From Xanthomonas floridensis (GTDB lineage Bacteria; Pseudomonadota; Gammaproteobacteria; Xanthomonadales; Xanthomonadaceae): a stretch of 64,000 nt of DNA. Below are positions 1-9,741 of the stretch, piece by piece (the stretch's first letter is position 1; every line of letters begins with the position of its first letter). The translations under genes were made by a program, and so were the position numbers. The stretch is from assembly GCF_001642575.1 (NCBI RefSeq), contig NZ_LXNG01000018.1, positions 45,544 through 109,543 of the forward strand. The letters run 5' to 3'. Below the pieces are notes generated by a model. That model did no database searches. It was not told the origin of the DNA and worked only from the letters and a program-made list of their open reading frames with translations.

Positions 1-2987
1 TCCAGCGCGGTGTTGAGGTCCAGGTTCTGCGCGTCCAGATATTCCGAGCGCTGCGCGGCCTCGCCGTACTCCTGGATCGCGGCCAGGTTCACCGGTTCCA
101 GGCGGCGCATGCGGCCATCGATCTGGTTCACCGCCGCTTCCCACTCGGCGGCATTGGCCGCCTCGGGCAGGCCGTTGACCACGTCCTCAAGCACGAAGCC
201 GGCCTTGACCACGGCAGCGGAGAGCTGCTCGGCGTTGAGCACCAGCGCCTGTTGATCGAGCTTGCGCTGGTTGATGCGCTCGCGCTGCGCCAGTGCCTGT
301 TCGTCGCGCTGCTGGCGGGTCTGCTCGAAGCTGCGCAGCTCGCCGTCGATGCTGTCGAGCAGCGTGCGCGTTTCGCCGAGCACGCGCTCGGTACGCACAC
401 GCTCGCTCAGGGCGGCCTGGTGTTCGTGTTCCAGCGTCTCCACCGGGGAATCGCCTTCGCTGAGCTGGGCCACCAGGTCTTCCAGGCGCGTATCCAGCTG
501 GCCGCGCTGGCTGTCCATGCGCTCCAGGGTCTGGCTGAGCGAGGTGATCTGGGTACGCTGCGATTCCAGCGTGAGCGCCAGCGCATGCATCGCATCGCGC
601 ACGCCGCGTGCAGCATCACGCGCCTGATCGCGTGCATCGGTGAGCTGGCGGCGCTCGTTTTCCAGCGCCTGCTGTGTGCCCTGCAGGTCGCCCATCAGGG
701 TGACCGCGTCTTCGAGCTTCGCGCGTGCTTCGCGGGCTTGTTCGCGGCTGGTGTCCAGCGTTTCCAGCAGCTGCGACAACTCGGTTTCGATGCGCTCGAT
801 GCGCGTGCGCGCCGCATCGACCTTGCCCTGCTGGCTCTGCAACTGGCCGGCCAGTTCGGAGACGCTGCGGTGGGCCATATATAACTGGCGCTGCGCATCT
901 TCGCGCTGCTGCTCGGCCGCCAGCGACTGCTCGCGGAAGCCGGCAAGCCGGTGTTCGAGATCGGCCTCGCGCTCCTGCAGGGTTTCGATCTGGGTGCGTA
1001 GCTCCTGGATTTCGCGCTCGCGCAGCAGCGCGCCTTGCTTGGCCGCGCCCGAGCGCGACACGCGCACCCAGCCTTCGCCCAGGCGTTCGCCATTGCGGGT
1101 AATGACCGAGTCGCCTTCGGGCAAACCGGGTTGCAATGCACGCGCGGCGTCCAGGTCCTCGGCGGTGTGCAGGCGCGCCAGCAGGCGGCGGATCGCGATC
1201 GGCCCCTGCACCTTGGCGGCCAGCGAGGTCGGCGCGAAACTCGCGCTGTCGGTGGCGCTGGACACCAGCGCAATACGGCCCTCGCCCAGCTCGCCCAGCG
1301 CATCGACCAGCTGCTCGGGCGCCTCCACCAGCACGCCTTCGATCAACTGCCCCAGCGCGCTTTCGACGGTATTTTCCCAGCCGCTTTCCACCGTGATGCG
1401 TTCGCCAACGCGCGCCGCCGAATCCAGCCCACGCGACTTCAGCCATGCCACTGCCGCGCCCTGCTCCTGGCCCAGCGCAGCCTGCTGCAGGGTTTCCAGC
1501 GAGGACAGCCGGCCACGCGCGGCCTGCGCCTGCTTGCGTACCTCGGCCAGCTCGCCCTGGCTGGCGCGTTGCTGGTCCTGCAGCGTGGCCAGCGCGTGCT
1601 TGCGCGCTTCCACCTGCTCGTTCAACCCGTCCAGCGAGGTCTTTTGCGTTTCGTGGCGCAACTCGATCTGCTCGAACGCCTCGGCTAGGGCGTCCAGATC
1701 CAGCCCGGCGCGTTCATTGACCAGCGCTTCGCGGCGGCGCTCGGCCTCCAGCGACTGGCGGTCCAGGTAATCGACGCGGGTGCGCTCCACTTCGCCGGCG
1801 CGCGAGGCTTCACCGGTGTCGCGGTTATGGGTTTCCCAGCGCTGCTGCCAGTCGGCCAGCCGCGCTTCGGCCTCGCGCAGCGCTTCCTGACGGAATTCAT
1901 GGTCTTCGCGCAGTTGCTCCAGTTGCGGTTCGGCATCGGCCACGGCCTCGCGCAGCACGCTCAGTTTCGCCGAGTCGCCACTGATGTGCTGGGTCAGCTC
2001 CTGCAGTTGGCTGTGCGCCTCGTCGCGCGCCTTGTGCAGGCGATGCGAGAGTTCGCGCTGATGCTGGATCTGCTGTTCGATACGCGCCAGCGCGCTGCCC
2101 ACCTGATAGACATCGGCCTGCGCCTTGGCCACCGCATCGGCCGCCTCTTCGCGACGCACGCGCCCGGTTTCGATGCGCGCTTCGGCATCGCGCTGTTCGG
2201 CGATCAGTTGCTGCAGGCGCGTCTCTTCCTGATTCAATTTTTCGCGCAGGCCTTGCAGCTGCCCGTCCAGGCCGCGGTATTCCAGCGCCTTCCACTCGGC
2301 ATCCTTGATCCGGCGCTCTTCCTGCAAGGCCTGGTACTGCTCGGCCTGGCGCGCCTGGCGCTGCAGATGCGCCAGCTGCTTGGTGATTTCCTCGCGCAGG
2401 TCGCCCAGGCGGTCGAGGTTTTCGCGGGTGTGGCGGATGCGGGTTTCGGTTTCCTTGCGGCGTTCCTTGTACTTGGAAATGCCGGCGGCTTCTTCCAGGT
2501 ACACGCGCAGATCTTCCGGGCGCGCCTCGATGATCTGGCTGATCATGCCCTGCTCGATGATCGAGTAGCTGCGCGGCCCCAAGCCGGTGCCCAGGAACAG
2601 GTCGGTGATGTCGCGGCGCCGGCACTTGGTGCCGTTGAGGTAATAAGCGCTGTTTCCGTCGCGGCTGACCAGGCGCTTGACCGAGATCTCGTTGAACGAG
2701 GCGAACTCGCCGCTGATGGTGTGATCGGAGTTGTCGAAGATCAGCTCCACCGTCGCCTGCGATACCGGCTTGCGCGCCGAGGACCCGGAGAAGATCACGT
2801 CGGTCAGCGAATCGCCGCGCAGGCGGCTGGCCGAGCTCTCACCCATCACCCAACGCACCGCGTCGATGATGTTGGACTTGCCGCAGCCATTGGGACCGAC
2901 GATGCCGGTCATGTTGGTGGGCAGGTGCAAGGTCGTCGGGTCGACGAACGACTTGAAACCGGACAGCTTGATCGTGGACAGGCGCAT
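1..2987 (-). CDS. smc: Chromosome segregation ATPase SMC (C-terminus outside window)
   Basis: SMC dimers condense and segregate the chromosome with ScpA/ScpB. The visible 995 codons start at an ATG at 2987 and stay open to the window edge. The N-terminal ATPase half has the Walker A motif GPNGCGKSN at residues 31-39. A long Gln/Glu/Arg-rich coiled coil, the hinge (about residues 520-650) and most of the returning coil follow, including the conserved segment RLEPVNLAAIQEYGE near 970. The ABC signature and Walker B lie in the missing C-terminal part, about 170 residues if the length is that usual in Xanthomonas (about 1167 aa). The gene points away from the ribosomal operon to its right. Confidence 0.95.
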   Translation of the reverse strand, partial: MRLSTIKLSGFKSFVDPTTLHLPTNMTGIVGPNGCGKSNIIDAVRWVMGESSASRLRGDSLTDVIFSGSSARKPVSQATVELIFDNSDHTISGEFASFNEISVKRLVSRDGNSAYYLNGTKCRRRDITDLFLGTGLGPRSYSIIEQGMISQIIEARPEDLRVYLEEAAGISKYKERRKETETRIRHTRENLDRLGDLREEITKQLAHLQRQARQAEQYQALQEERRIKDAEWKALEYRGLDGQLQGLREKLNQEETRLQQLIAEQRDAEARIETGRVRREEAADAVAKAQADVYQVGSALARIEQQIQHQRELSHRLHKARDEAHSQLQELTQHISGDSAKLSVLREAVADAEPQLEQLREDHEFRQEALREAEARLADWQQRWETHNRDTGEASRAGEVERTRVDYLDRQSLEAERRREALVNERAGLDLDALAEAFEQIELRHETQKTSLDGLNEQVEARKHALATLQDQQRASQGELAEVRKQAQAARGRLSSLETLQQAALGQEQGAAVAWLKSRGLDSAARVGERITVESGWENTVESALGQLIEGVLVEAPEQLVDALGELGEGRIALVSSATDSASFAPTSLAAKVQGPIAIRRLLARLHTAEDLDAARALQPGLPEGDSVITRNGERLGEGWVRVSRSGAAKQGALLREREIQELRTQIETLQEREADLEHRLAGFREQSLAAEQQREDAQRQLYMAHRSVSELAGQLQSQQGKVDAARTRIERIETELSQLLETLDTSREQAREARAKLEDAVTLMGDLQGTQQALENERRQLTDARDQARDAARGVRDAMHALALTLESQRTQITSLSQTLERMDSQRGQLDTRLEDLVAQLSEGDSPVETLEHEHQAALSERVRTERVLGETRTLLDSIDGELRSFEQTRQQRDEQALAQRERINQRKLDQQALVLNAEQLSAAVVKAGFVLEDVVNGLPEAANAAEWEAAVNQIDGRMRRLEPVNLAAIQEYGEAAQRSEYLDAQNLDLNTAL

Positions 2988-3147
2988 GGGAGTGAAGATT
3001 CCGGGCACCGCACGGGCGGGGCCGGCAGGCGCTTTTTCCTGTGAAGCCGCCCCTAAGCCCTTGATCCACAAGATCTATGGGCCGTGGAACCGGCAATGGA
3101 GCATGAGTATAGCGGGCCTGGCATCGCCGGCGTGGCCGCAGAAAGAC

Positions 3148-3173
3148 GAAGGGCGCCTAACCAGGCGCCCTTC
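3148..3173 (-). terminator. Rho-independent terminator of the rpsF-rpsR-rplI operon
   Basis: A perfect 11-bp stem (3148-3158 with 3163-3173) closes a 4-nt loop. It is followed on the minus strand by a short T-rich run (GTCTTTCT). It lies 21 bp past the rplI stop codon. Confidence 0.8.
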
Positions 3174-3194
3174 GGGTACAGCGTGCAGCGTGGA

Positions 3195-3644
3195 TCAGGC
3201 GTCGGATTCGACGATGACCTTGACAGAGGTCTCCACATCGGCGTGCAGGTGCAGCACAACGTCGTACTCGCCGACATTGCGGAATGCGCCTTCGCCCAGG
3301 ATCACTTCGCTCTTTTCCAGCGGCAGGCCGGCGGCGGTGAATGCCTCGGCGATGTCGCGCGGGCCGACCGAGCCATACAGCTTGCCTTCGGTCGATGCAT
3401 GTGCACCGATGGTGACGCTGGCGCCTTCGAACTTGGCGGCGCGGCCCTGTGCGTCGGCCAGGATGGTGTTGGCCTTGGCTTCGTACTCGGCGCGCTTGGT
3501 TTCGAACGCTTCGACGTTGGCAGCGGTGGCCGGCACGGCCTTGCCCTGCGGCACGAGGAAGTTACGGCCGTAGCCCGGCTTGACGCTGACCTTGTCGCCC
3601 AGATTGCCCAGGTTGGTCACTTTCTGCAGAAGAATCAGATCCAT
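3195..3644 (-). CDS. rplI: 50S ribosomal protein bL9
   Basis: 149 aa, the usual bL9 length. The N-terminal RNA-binding domain starts [17 protein letters not shown] and carries the conserved [13 protein letters not shown] segment. A long connecting helix leads to the C-terminal domain. bL9 binds 23S rRNA domain V near the L1 stalk and helps frame maintenance. It is the last gene of the minus-strand operon rpsF-rpsR-rplI. The 291-bp gap between rpsR and rplI is unusually long for this operon and holds repeat sequence. A hairpin terminator follows the stop codon. Confidence 0.97.
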   Translation of the reverse strand: MDLILLQKVTNLGNLGDKVSVKPGYGRNFLVPQGKAVPATAANVEAFETKRAEYEAKANTILADAQGRAAKFEGASVTIGAHASTEGKLYGSVGPRDIAEAFTAAGLPLEKSEVILGEGAFRNVGEYDVVLHLHADVETSVKVIVESDA

Positions 3645-3716
3645 GGTGGTACTCCGTTATTCGTTAGCGCCGGCACGTGGGCTGGCGCAACGGGTGCTGT
3701 CCGAATAGGAGAAGCC

Positions 3717-3744
3717 GGGAATCGGGATTGGGGAATCGGGAGTC
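3717..3744. repeat. Heptamer (GGGAATC-type) repeat relic
   Basis: Four imperfect heptamers of the type GGGAATC/GGGATTG/GGGAGTC stand head to tail in the rpsR-rplI spacer. The same family occurs at 22407, 37116, 49192, 62188 and 62274. The flank GAAGCC plus the first heptamer is also shared with the copy at 62182. Confidence 0.7.
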
Positions 3745-3815
3745 GTAAAAGCCCCGCCTGCCGCCGCCCTTTCAATGACCAGGCTTCTATCAATTTGATG
3801 ACCCGCACATGGATG

Positions 3816-3880
3816 CGCGGGCTTCTGTGAGTCCCTCACATACAGCCGTGCGGGCTTCTGTGAGGGATTCACGCAACATC
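3816..3880. repeat. 34-bp imperfect tandem duplication in rpsR-rplI spacer
   Basis: The core GCGGGCTTCTGTGAG occurs twice with a 34-bp period (3818 and 3852). Each copy contains a small dyad, TGTGAG-n3-CTCACA at 3826-3840 and a weaker version at 3860-3874. A third degenerate match (GGCTTCTAT) lies at 3782. It is non-coding on both strands as far as can be judged. Confidence 0.6.
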
Positions 3881-3935
3881 GTGCGTATCTTGCGAAAGGA
3901 GCCGCGTAAATGGCGGACTCCCAACGCGGGATTAC

Positions 3936-4166
3936 TCAGACGTCGTGGTTGTCCGTGTACGGGATCAGCGCCAGGAAACGCGAGCGCTTGACGGCCGTGG
4001 CCAGCTGGCGCTGGTACTTGGACTTGGTACCGGTCACGCGGCTCGGCACGATCTTGCCGTTCTCGGTGAGGTACTGGCGCAGGGTGTTGAGATCCTTGTA
4101 ATCGATCTCTTTCACGCCCTCGGCGGTGAACTTGCAGAACTTGCGACGACGGAAGAACTTGGACAT
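3936..4166 (-). CDS. rpsR: 30S ribosomal protein bS18
   Basis: 76 aa, basic, beginning [18 protein letters not shown] and containing the family core [18 protein letters not shown] followed by [16 protein letters not shown]. bS18 pairs with bS6 on the platform of the 30S subunit. Its partner gene rpsF lies 11 bp upstream, the normal order. The start ATG at 4166 is preceded by an AAGGAG-type Shine-Dalgarno (AGGAGCGCTGTC). Confidence 0.97.
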   Translation of the reverse strand: MSKFFRRRKFCKFTAEGVKEIDYKDLNTLRQYLTENGKIVPSRVTGTKSKYQRQLATAVKRSRFLALIPYTDNHDV

Positions 4167-4177
4167 GACAGCGCTCC

Positions 4178-4609
4178 TTAAGCGGCTTCGGCGTTGTCGC
4201 CGTCGGTATCGGTGGCAGCGGGGGCTTCGCCCTCTTCATCGTCACGACGACGACGCTCGCTACGCTCGGGCTTGTCGCCCTTCTCGTCCTTGCTCTTCAT
4301 GATCAGCGACTGCTCGGTATCCGGGCCATCGCGCTTGACGACCAGGTGACGCAGCACCGCATCGTTGAAGCGGAAGCTTTCCACCAGCTCGCTCAGCACG
4401 GCCTGGTCGACTTCGATGTTGAGCAGCACGTAGTGCGCCTTCACCAGGTTCTGGATCGGGTAGGCCAGCTGACGACGGCCCCAGTCTTCCAGACGGTGGA
4501 TGGTGCCGTTACCGCCCTCGATCAGCGACTTGTAGCGCTCGATCATGGCCGGGACCTGCTCGCTCTGGTCCGGATGGACCAGGAACACGACTTCGTAATG
4601 ACGACTCAT
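4178..4609 (-). CDS. rpsF: 30S ribosomal protein bS6
   Basis: 143 aa. The alpha/beta core (residues 1-100) begins [20 protein letters not shown] and has the family sequence [13 protein letters not shown]. The remaining tail is highly charged and acidic ([10 protein letters not shown] to the end), as in proteobacterial S6 proteins, whose C-terminus can be glutamylated by RimK. First gene of the rpsF-rpsR-rplI operon. The 5' flank is a repeat-rich 549-bp spacer in which the promoter must lie; I could not fix its -10/-35 boxes. Confidence 0.97.
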   Translation of the reverse strand: MSRHYEVVFLVHPDQSEQVPAMIERYKSLIEGGNGTIHRLEDWGRRQLAYPIQNLVKAHYVLLNIEVDQAVLSELVESFRFNDAVLRHLVVKRDGPDTEQSLIMKSKDEKGDKPERSERRRRDDEEGEAPAATDTDGDNAEAA

Positions 4610-5158
4610 GTTGTTTTACCTTTCGGATGTGGCCACGTGGGCCGGACAGCTCCCCGGTGGTCCGCGCAAGCGGCCGGTGGAGCAAGGGTCTCCGCCCGGA
4701 ATCAGGCAGGAAGCAGGAAAGTATGGCAGTACAGGCGCTTAGCCGCAACCGGGCACTGCGGCGGAGGCTTTGAAGCACTCTCCGACTGGGAGAGCACCGG
4801 CTTGATCGACTAATGACGCCAGCCGCCAGTTGGGTTGGGGTGAAGGTACGGGCGAAACTTTCGTGTCTCAACCTGCGCCGGGCTGGGCCCACCCTCATCC
4901 GGCGCTGCGCGCCACCTTCTCCCGCCTGGCGGGAGAAGAACAAAAGGACAACAAACAGCCGAACTGTAAGAAACAGCCGAACTGTCGCTTAAAGCCCCTC
5001 TCCCGCCGGGAAAGAGGTTGGGATGATGGTGCGGAAGCGAAGCCCTAGCGACGTTCGACCGCGCCAGGCTTCGCCCCGTAACCTCGTCTGCCCCTTCCGG
5101 GCACCTTCTCCCGGCGGGAGAAGGAAACATTCCGACGCCGCTCGGCTGACTCTTTGGC
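4610..5158. repeat. Repeat-rich spacer between rpsF and the A-type carrier gene
   Basis: No gene is visible. The spacer holds three copies of a palindromic element around CTTCTCCCGC/GCGGGAGAAG: 4916-4938, a degenerate one near 4996-5013, and 5104-5124. Two are preceded by a CCCTCATCC or CCTTCCGGGCA lead-in. Between them AAACAGCCGAACTGT is duplicated with an 18-bp period (4953-4967 and 4971-4985). The same palindrome is the core of the 75-bp array at the right end of the window. Confidence 0.75.
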
Positions 5159-5497
5159 TCAGCGGTGCTCGGCTTCAGTGGTGAAGCTCTCCCCGCAGCC
5201 GCACTCGGCGGTCGCGTTGGGATTGCTGAAGGTGAACGTCTCGCTCAGGCCGTGCTTGCCGAAGTCGATGCAGGTGCCATCCACCAGCGGCAGGCTGGTC
5301 GGGTCGACGAAGATACGGACCCCACCCTGCTCGAACACCGCATCGTCGTCGCGCTGCTCGCGCGCCAGATCGGTGATATGGCCCCAACCGGAGCACCCGG
5401 TCTTGGTGACGCCAAAGCGCAGGCCCAACGCACCCGGGGTCTGCTGCACGAAACGCTGCACGCGCTCCAGCGCGGCGGGGGTGAGACTGACAGCCAT
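5159..5497 (-). CDS. HesB/IscA-type iron-sulfur cluster carrier
   Basis: 112 aa from an ATG at 5497 with GGAG 8 nt upstream; an upstream in-frame extension has no family similarity and was not used. The fold is that of A-type carriers, which hold [Fe-S] clusters and pass them to apo-enzymes. The three ligand cysteines are present: Cys35 in KTGCSGW, and Cys99 and Cys101 in ECGCGESF. It stands alone, divergent from asnS and away from any isc or suf cluster in view, so it may be IscA- or ErpA-like; the sequence alone does not decide. Confidence 0.9.
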   Translation of the reverse strand: MAVSLTPAALERVQRFVQQTPGALGLRFGVTKTGCSGWGHITDLAREQRDDDAVFEQGGVRIFVDPTSLPLVDGTCIDFGKHGLSETFTFSNPNATAECGCGESFTTEAEHR

Positions 5498-5701
5498 GGG
5501 GGCACTCCAAAACAGTGGTGACAAGTATAGCGAGACCGCAACAACCAGGCGGGACGCTGAGCCAAGATGTCTGCGACAGATGGGGGCGGTGCGCGCCTGC
5601 GACAAGCGCGGTCGTCGGCAAGCCGTTCAGATGCTCGCGCCGGCGCGGTCGCAGCCAGTAAACTCGCAGGTCATTCAAGGTCGCTACGGCGAGGAACAGT
5701 C

Positions 5702-7096
<1,395 letters not shown>

Positions 7097-7097
7097 G

Positions 7098-7355
7098 GTG
7101 AGCGTGCCGGCCGCCACCCCCATACTCCAATCGCTGGCCTTCGGTCTGGCGGCGATCACGGGCGGGCTGACAGCGATACGTAGCGTGTTGCTGGCGCGGC
7201 TGGCGTCGCGCCAACTCGATCCGCAGCGCTGGTGGCAGACCAACACCGCGCGTGCCGCGACCCGGCATGCCACGGCTCCGATGCGCTGGGCCATTGCAGC
7301 GCTGATCATTGGCGCGGCGCTCCCGAAACTTTTCCTGATGCTGGCGGCCGCATGA
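7098..7355 (+). CDS. Small membrane protein of unknown function
   Basis: 85 aa if it starts at the GTG at 7098, chosen because GGAG lies 7 nt upstream and the start abuts the asnS stop. Two hydrophobic segments are visible: about residues 9-31 (LQSLAFGLAAITGGLTAI) and 63-83 (WAIAALIIGAALPKLFLML). Between them is a basic loop with RWWQTNTARAATRHATAP. I do not recognise the family. It overlaps the next gene by ATGA, so the pair is probably translationally coupled and co-transcribed with asnS. Confidence 0.7.
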   Translation: MSVPAATPILQSLAFGLAAITGGLTAIRSVLLARLASRQLDPQRWWQTNTARAATRHATAPMRWAIAALIIGAALPKLFLMLAAA

Positions 7356-7657
7356 TTCTGTTCTTCGCCCTGTGCTTCGTCGGCCTGGCCGTCGCAGGCC
7401 TGACCGCGCTGCTGATCTTCTGGCCGCTGACCCTGGTGCATATGCGCGACCGCCATCCGGAAGCGTTGGCCAGCTTCGGCGACCCGGCCTTCATCAGCCC
7501 CACCGCGTGGCGCTGGTTGTTGGCGCGCCGCTACCGCAGCTACCGCGACGGTGCGCTGTCCGGGTTGGCCACGCCCGCCTGGCTCTCGCTGCTCACCATC
7601 TTTTTCGGCCTGGGCATGGCGGCCCTGCTCGGGCTGCTTTCCAAGGTTCTGACATGA
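7352..7657 (+). CDS. Small membrane protein of unknown function
   Basis: 101 aa. It starts with a strongly hydrophobic segment (MILFFALCFVGLAVAGLTAL, then IFWPLTLVH). A middle part contains FGDPAFISPTAWRWLLARR, and a second membrane segment follows near the C-terminus (LSLLTIFFGLGMAALLGLL). It overlaps both neighbours by 4 nt (ATGA), so it sits inside a coupled operon. No domain is recognised; with the previous gene it may form a two-component membrane assembly, which is inference only. Confidence 0.75.
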   Translation: MILFFALCFVGLAVAGLTALLIFWPLTLVHMRDRHPEALASFGDPAFISPTAWRWLLARRYRSYRDGALSGLATPAWLSLLTIFFGLGMAALLGLLSKVLT

Positions 7658-7980
7658 CTCACGCTGCACCCGATACCGACCTCGATCGCGACCAATGGTG
7701 GCTGGCCACCATCGGCCGCACCTTGATCTGGGCACGCCTGCGCATCAAGGCCGCCGGCACCGCCGAAGTGCTGGACAGCGATGGCAAGACGCTGCCCTAC
7801 GACAGCGAAGACAGCGCACGCGCCGCGCTGTTCGACGCGGAATTTGTCGCACTGGACGGGCTGGACGAAGAAGACGCGCTGATCCGCGGATTTTCGCTGC
7901 ACGAGATTTCGCCGCCGCAGGGTACCGACGATGCCGACCTGCGCGAACGCATGGTGATCAGCATGGGCGGCCGCGCCTGA
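7654..7980 (+). CDS. Small soluble acidic protein of unknown function
   Basis: 108 aa, acidic, with no signal peptide or membrane segment. The N-terminal part has DQWWLATIGRTLIWARLRIK, followed by an acidic stretch rich in DSEDSARAALFDAEF. The start ATG overlaps the upstream stop (ATGA) and the stop is 1 nt before the next ATG. Its position between membrane proteins and a PaiB-like protein gives no clear role. Family not recognised. Confidence 0.7.
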   Translation: MTHAAPDTDLDRDQWWLATIGRTLIWARLRIKAAGTAEVLDSDGKTLPYDSEDSARAALFDAEFVALDGLDEEDALIRGFSLHEISPPQGTDDADLRERMVISMGGRA

Positions 7981-7981
7981 G

Positions 7982-8617
7982 ATGTACGCGCCGCGCGCCT
8001 TCGCACAGACCGATCTGGCGCTGCTGGACTGGCTGCTGGCACGCGACGCGTTCGTCACCCTGATCAGCCAGGGCGAAGACGGAGCGCCGGCAATCTCGCA
8101 CCTGCCGGTGCTGTACCACCGCGATGGCGAGGCCATCACCATCGAAGGCCATTGGGCACGCCCCAATCCGCAAGCCCGTGCCTCTGCCGATGCGGTGATC
8201 GTGGTGCACGGGCCGCACGCCTATGTGTCGCCCACCTGGTATCCGGACAAGGAGGCCGCCGCACGCGTACCGACCTGGAACTACGCGGTCGCACACCTGC
8301 ATGGCCAGTGCAGCCGGGTCGACGACGAAGCGACCCTGGGCGACCTGATCGACCGCATGAGCCAGCATTTCGAGCACCGTGTCGGCAGCGACTGGCGGTT
8401 CGAAATGCAGCGCGACAGCCATCGCCGCCAGCTGCGCGGCCTGGTCGGATTCCGCTTCGTGCCCAGCCGTATCGAACTCACTTTCAAGTTGAGTCAGAAC
8501 CATCCGGCTGCCAATCAGCGCAGCGTCAGTCAATTCCTGGTGCAGCAACCCGACCAAGCCTCGCACGCGATCGGAGCGTTGATGCAGGCGGGAGTGGATG
8601 CCGATACGACACGCTGA
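7982..8617 (+). CDS. PaiB-family FMN-binding split-barrel protein
   Basis: 211 aa. It begins MYAPRAFAQTD (the MYxPxxF start typical of PaiB) and carries SHLPVLYHRDG, a central HAYVSPTWYPDK, then VPTWNYAVAHLHG and a C-terminal KLSQNH. These belong to the split-barrel FMN-binding family that includes Bacillus PaiB, first described as a negative regulator of protease and sporulation genes; the biochemical role of most members is unknown. Last gene of the tight run behind asnS. Confidence 0.85.
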   Translation: MYAPRAFAQTDLALLDWLLARDAFVTLISQGEDGAPAISHLPVLYHRDGEAITIEGHWARPNPQARASADAVIVVHGPHAYVSPTWYPDKEAAARVPTWNYAVAHLHGQCSRVDDEATLGDLIDRMSQHFEHRVGSDWRFEMQRDSHRRQLRGLVGFRFVPSRIELTFKLSQNHPAANQRSVSQFLVQQPDQASHAIGALMQAGVDADTTR

Positions 8618-9003
8618 GACAACCTCGGCCGCGCACCTGGACGACTGTCGCCAGACCGCCGCGCCGCGTCGGCTACATCCGAGCGCATGCTGCAGCGAAT
8701 CGACGGATGCTAGGCAGGAGCACGCGAGCGAGCTTGTCATGCGCTCACCAGGGACTGTCGGTTCCGGACTGATGGAGCCTTCGTCAGATGCTGGTGTTCG
8801 CAATGGTGCAGATAGCGATGCGGCGCCGCGACGGGTTCGTGCGTCCAGCGCGTGGTACGCACGTTAGCGAACTGTACCGCAATGACCCCAAATGTACCGC
8901 CTCTGCGCCGAGTCCGGCACCGGCCAGAATGACCATCACATTGCAGCCCAGCGTACTGCCTGAGGAAATATCCTTGACTGGCAGACGCGCCCTTGCATCC
9001 AGC
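8618..9003. other. Gene-free interval with a short direct repeat
   Basis: No convincing coding sequence on either strand. TGTACCGC occurs twice 20 bp apart (8873-8880 and 8893-8900), separated by AATGACCCCAAA. This could be a decayed insertion-sequence end, but no transposase fragment is nearby. Confidence 0.4.
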
Positions 9004-9741
9004 TCAGGGCATCCGCTCGAACAGCGCCGTATCGCGCTGCCCTCTCACAACAAGCGCGAGCTCTGCATTGCCATCGGCACGGATCCGCAGACTGGCCTGG
9101 CTATCGCTGAGCTGACGGCAATAGCCCCTATCGTTGGCCCCGATCCAGGCATTCAACGCGTCTGCCGAACGCCCGGCATAGCGCAATTCCACCTGGCAAT
9201 CGCGAGGGGCGCCGTACCGCAGGCGACCGAGCACGTCTCCCGGGCGGATTGTGGTCGCCACGATCTCCAGCTGTGCAGAGATCAGGCCCGCCCCGAGCCA
9301 GCGCCCGGCTTCGGCCAGCCCTGCGCTGCTCTGGTCCAGGACAACGATCAATGGCGAGTCGCGGCCTGGCAGCGTGAGTTGCATGCTAGAGCTTGCACCA
9401 TCGGACACCTGAAGCTGGGCACGCCCACCGGTCAGCGCATCGCAAAACCTGCCGCCATTGCGCGACGACAGCGCGTAGCCGTCCGGCTGCGCGCGTAGCT
9501 CAAGCGCGCAGTTGAAGGGAGGGCCAAACCGCAAGTCCGCCGTCTGTATGCCGTCGGCTCCCGCCGCGCGCCCGCTCAGGCGGACATAGACCGGGCCGGC
9601 GCCGCCGCTGGAGGACAGGACGCCGCGCCAGTCACCGGCCGGTATGCCGTCAGCCGGAGCAGCCTGTACTGCAGTCAGCGAAAGACAAAAGGCCAATGCC
9701 GAGCTGACGCGGAAGATGTGACGTTGACCTTGGCCAGACAT
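9004..9741 (-). CDS. Secreted protein with two related ~90-residue repeats, function unknown
   Basis: 245 aa with a signal peptide (basic start, core ALAFCLSLTAVQA, cleavage near residue 27). The mature part contains two related units. Unit 1 is LRFGPPFNCALELR ... FCDALTGGRAQLQV; unit 2 is LRYGAPRDCQVELR ... YCRQLSDSQASLRI. Each has two cysteines at matching places, so one disulfide per repeat is likely. The start ATG at 9741 has GGAG 9 nt upstream. I do not recognise the family. It lies alone between gene-poor spacers; export to the periplasm or beyond is inferred. Confidence 0.75.
   Translation of the reverse strand: MSGQGQRHIFRVSSALAFCLSLTAVQAAPADGIPAGDWRGVLSSSGGAGPVYVRLSGRAAGADGIQTADLRFGPPFNCALELRAQPDGYALSSRNGGRFCDALTGGRAQLQVSDGASSSMQLTLPGRDSPLIVVLDQSSAGLAEAGRWLGAGLISAQLEIVATTIRPGDVLGRLRYGAPRDCQVELRYAGRSADALNAWIGANDRGYCRQLSDSQASLRIRADGNAELALVVRGQRDTALFERMP

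Noticed and set aside
3826..3840. Clp/CRP-type site TGTGA-n-TCACA in the rpsR-rplI spacer
   Set aside because: The spacer is 5 bp rather than 6 and the site is part of a tandem repeat inside an operon, so a regulator site is unlikely.
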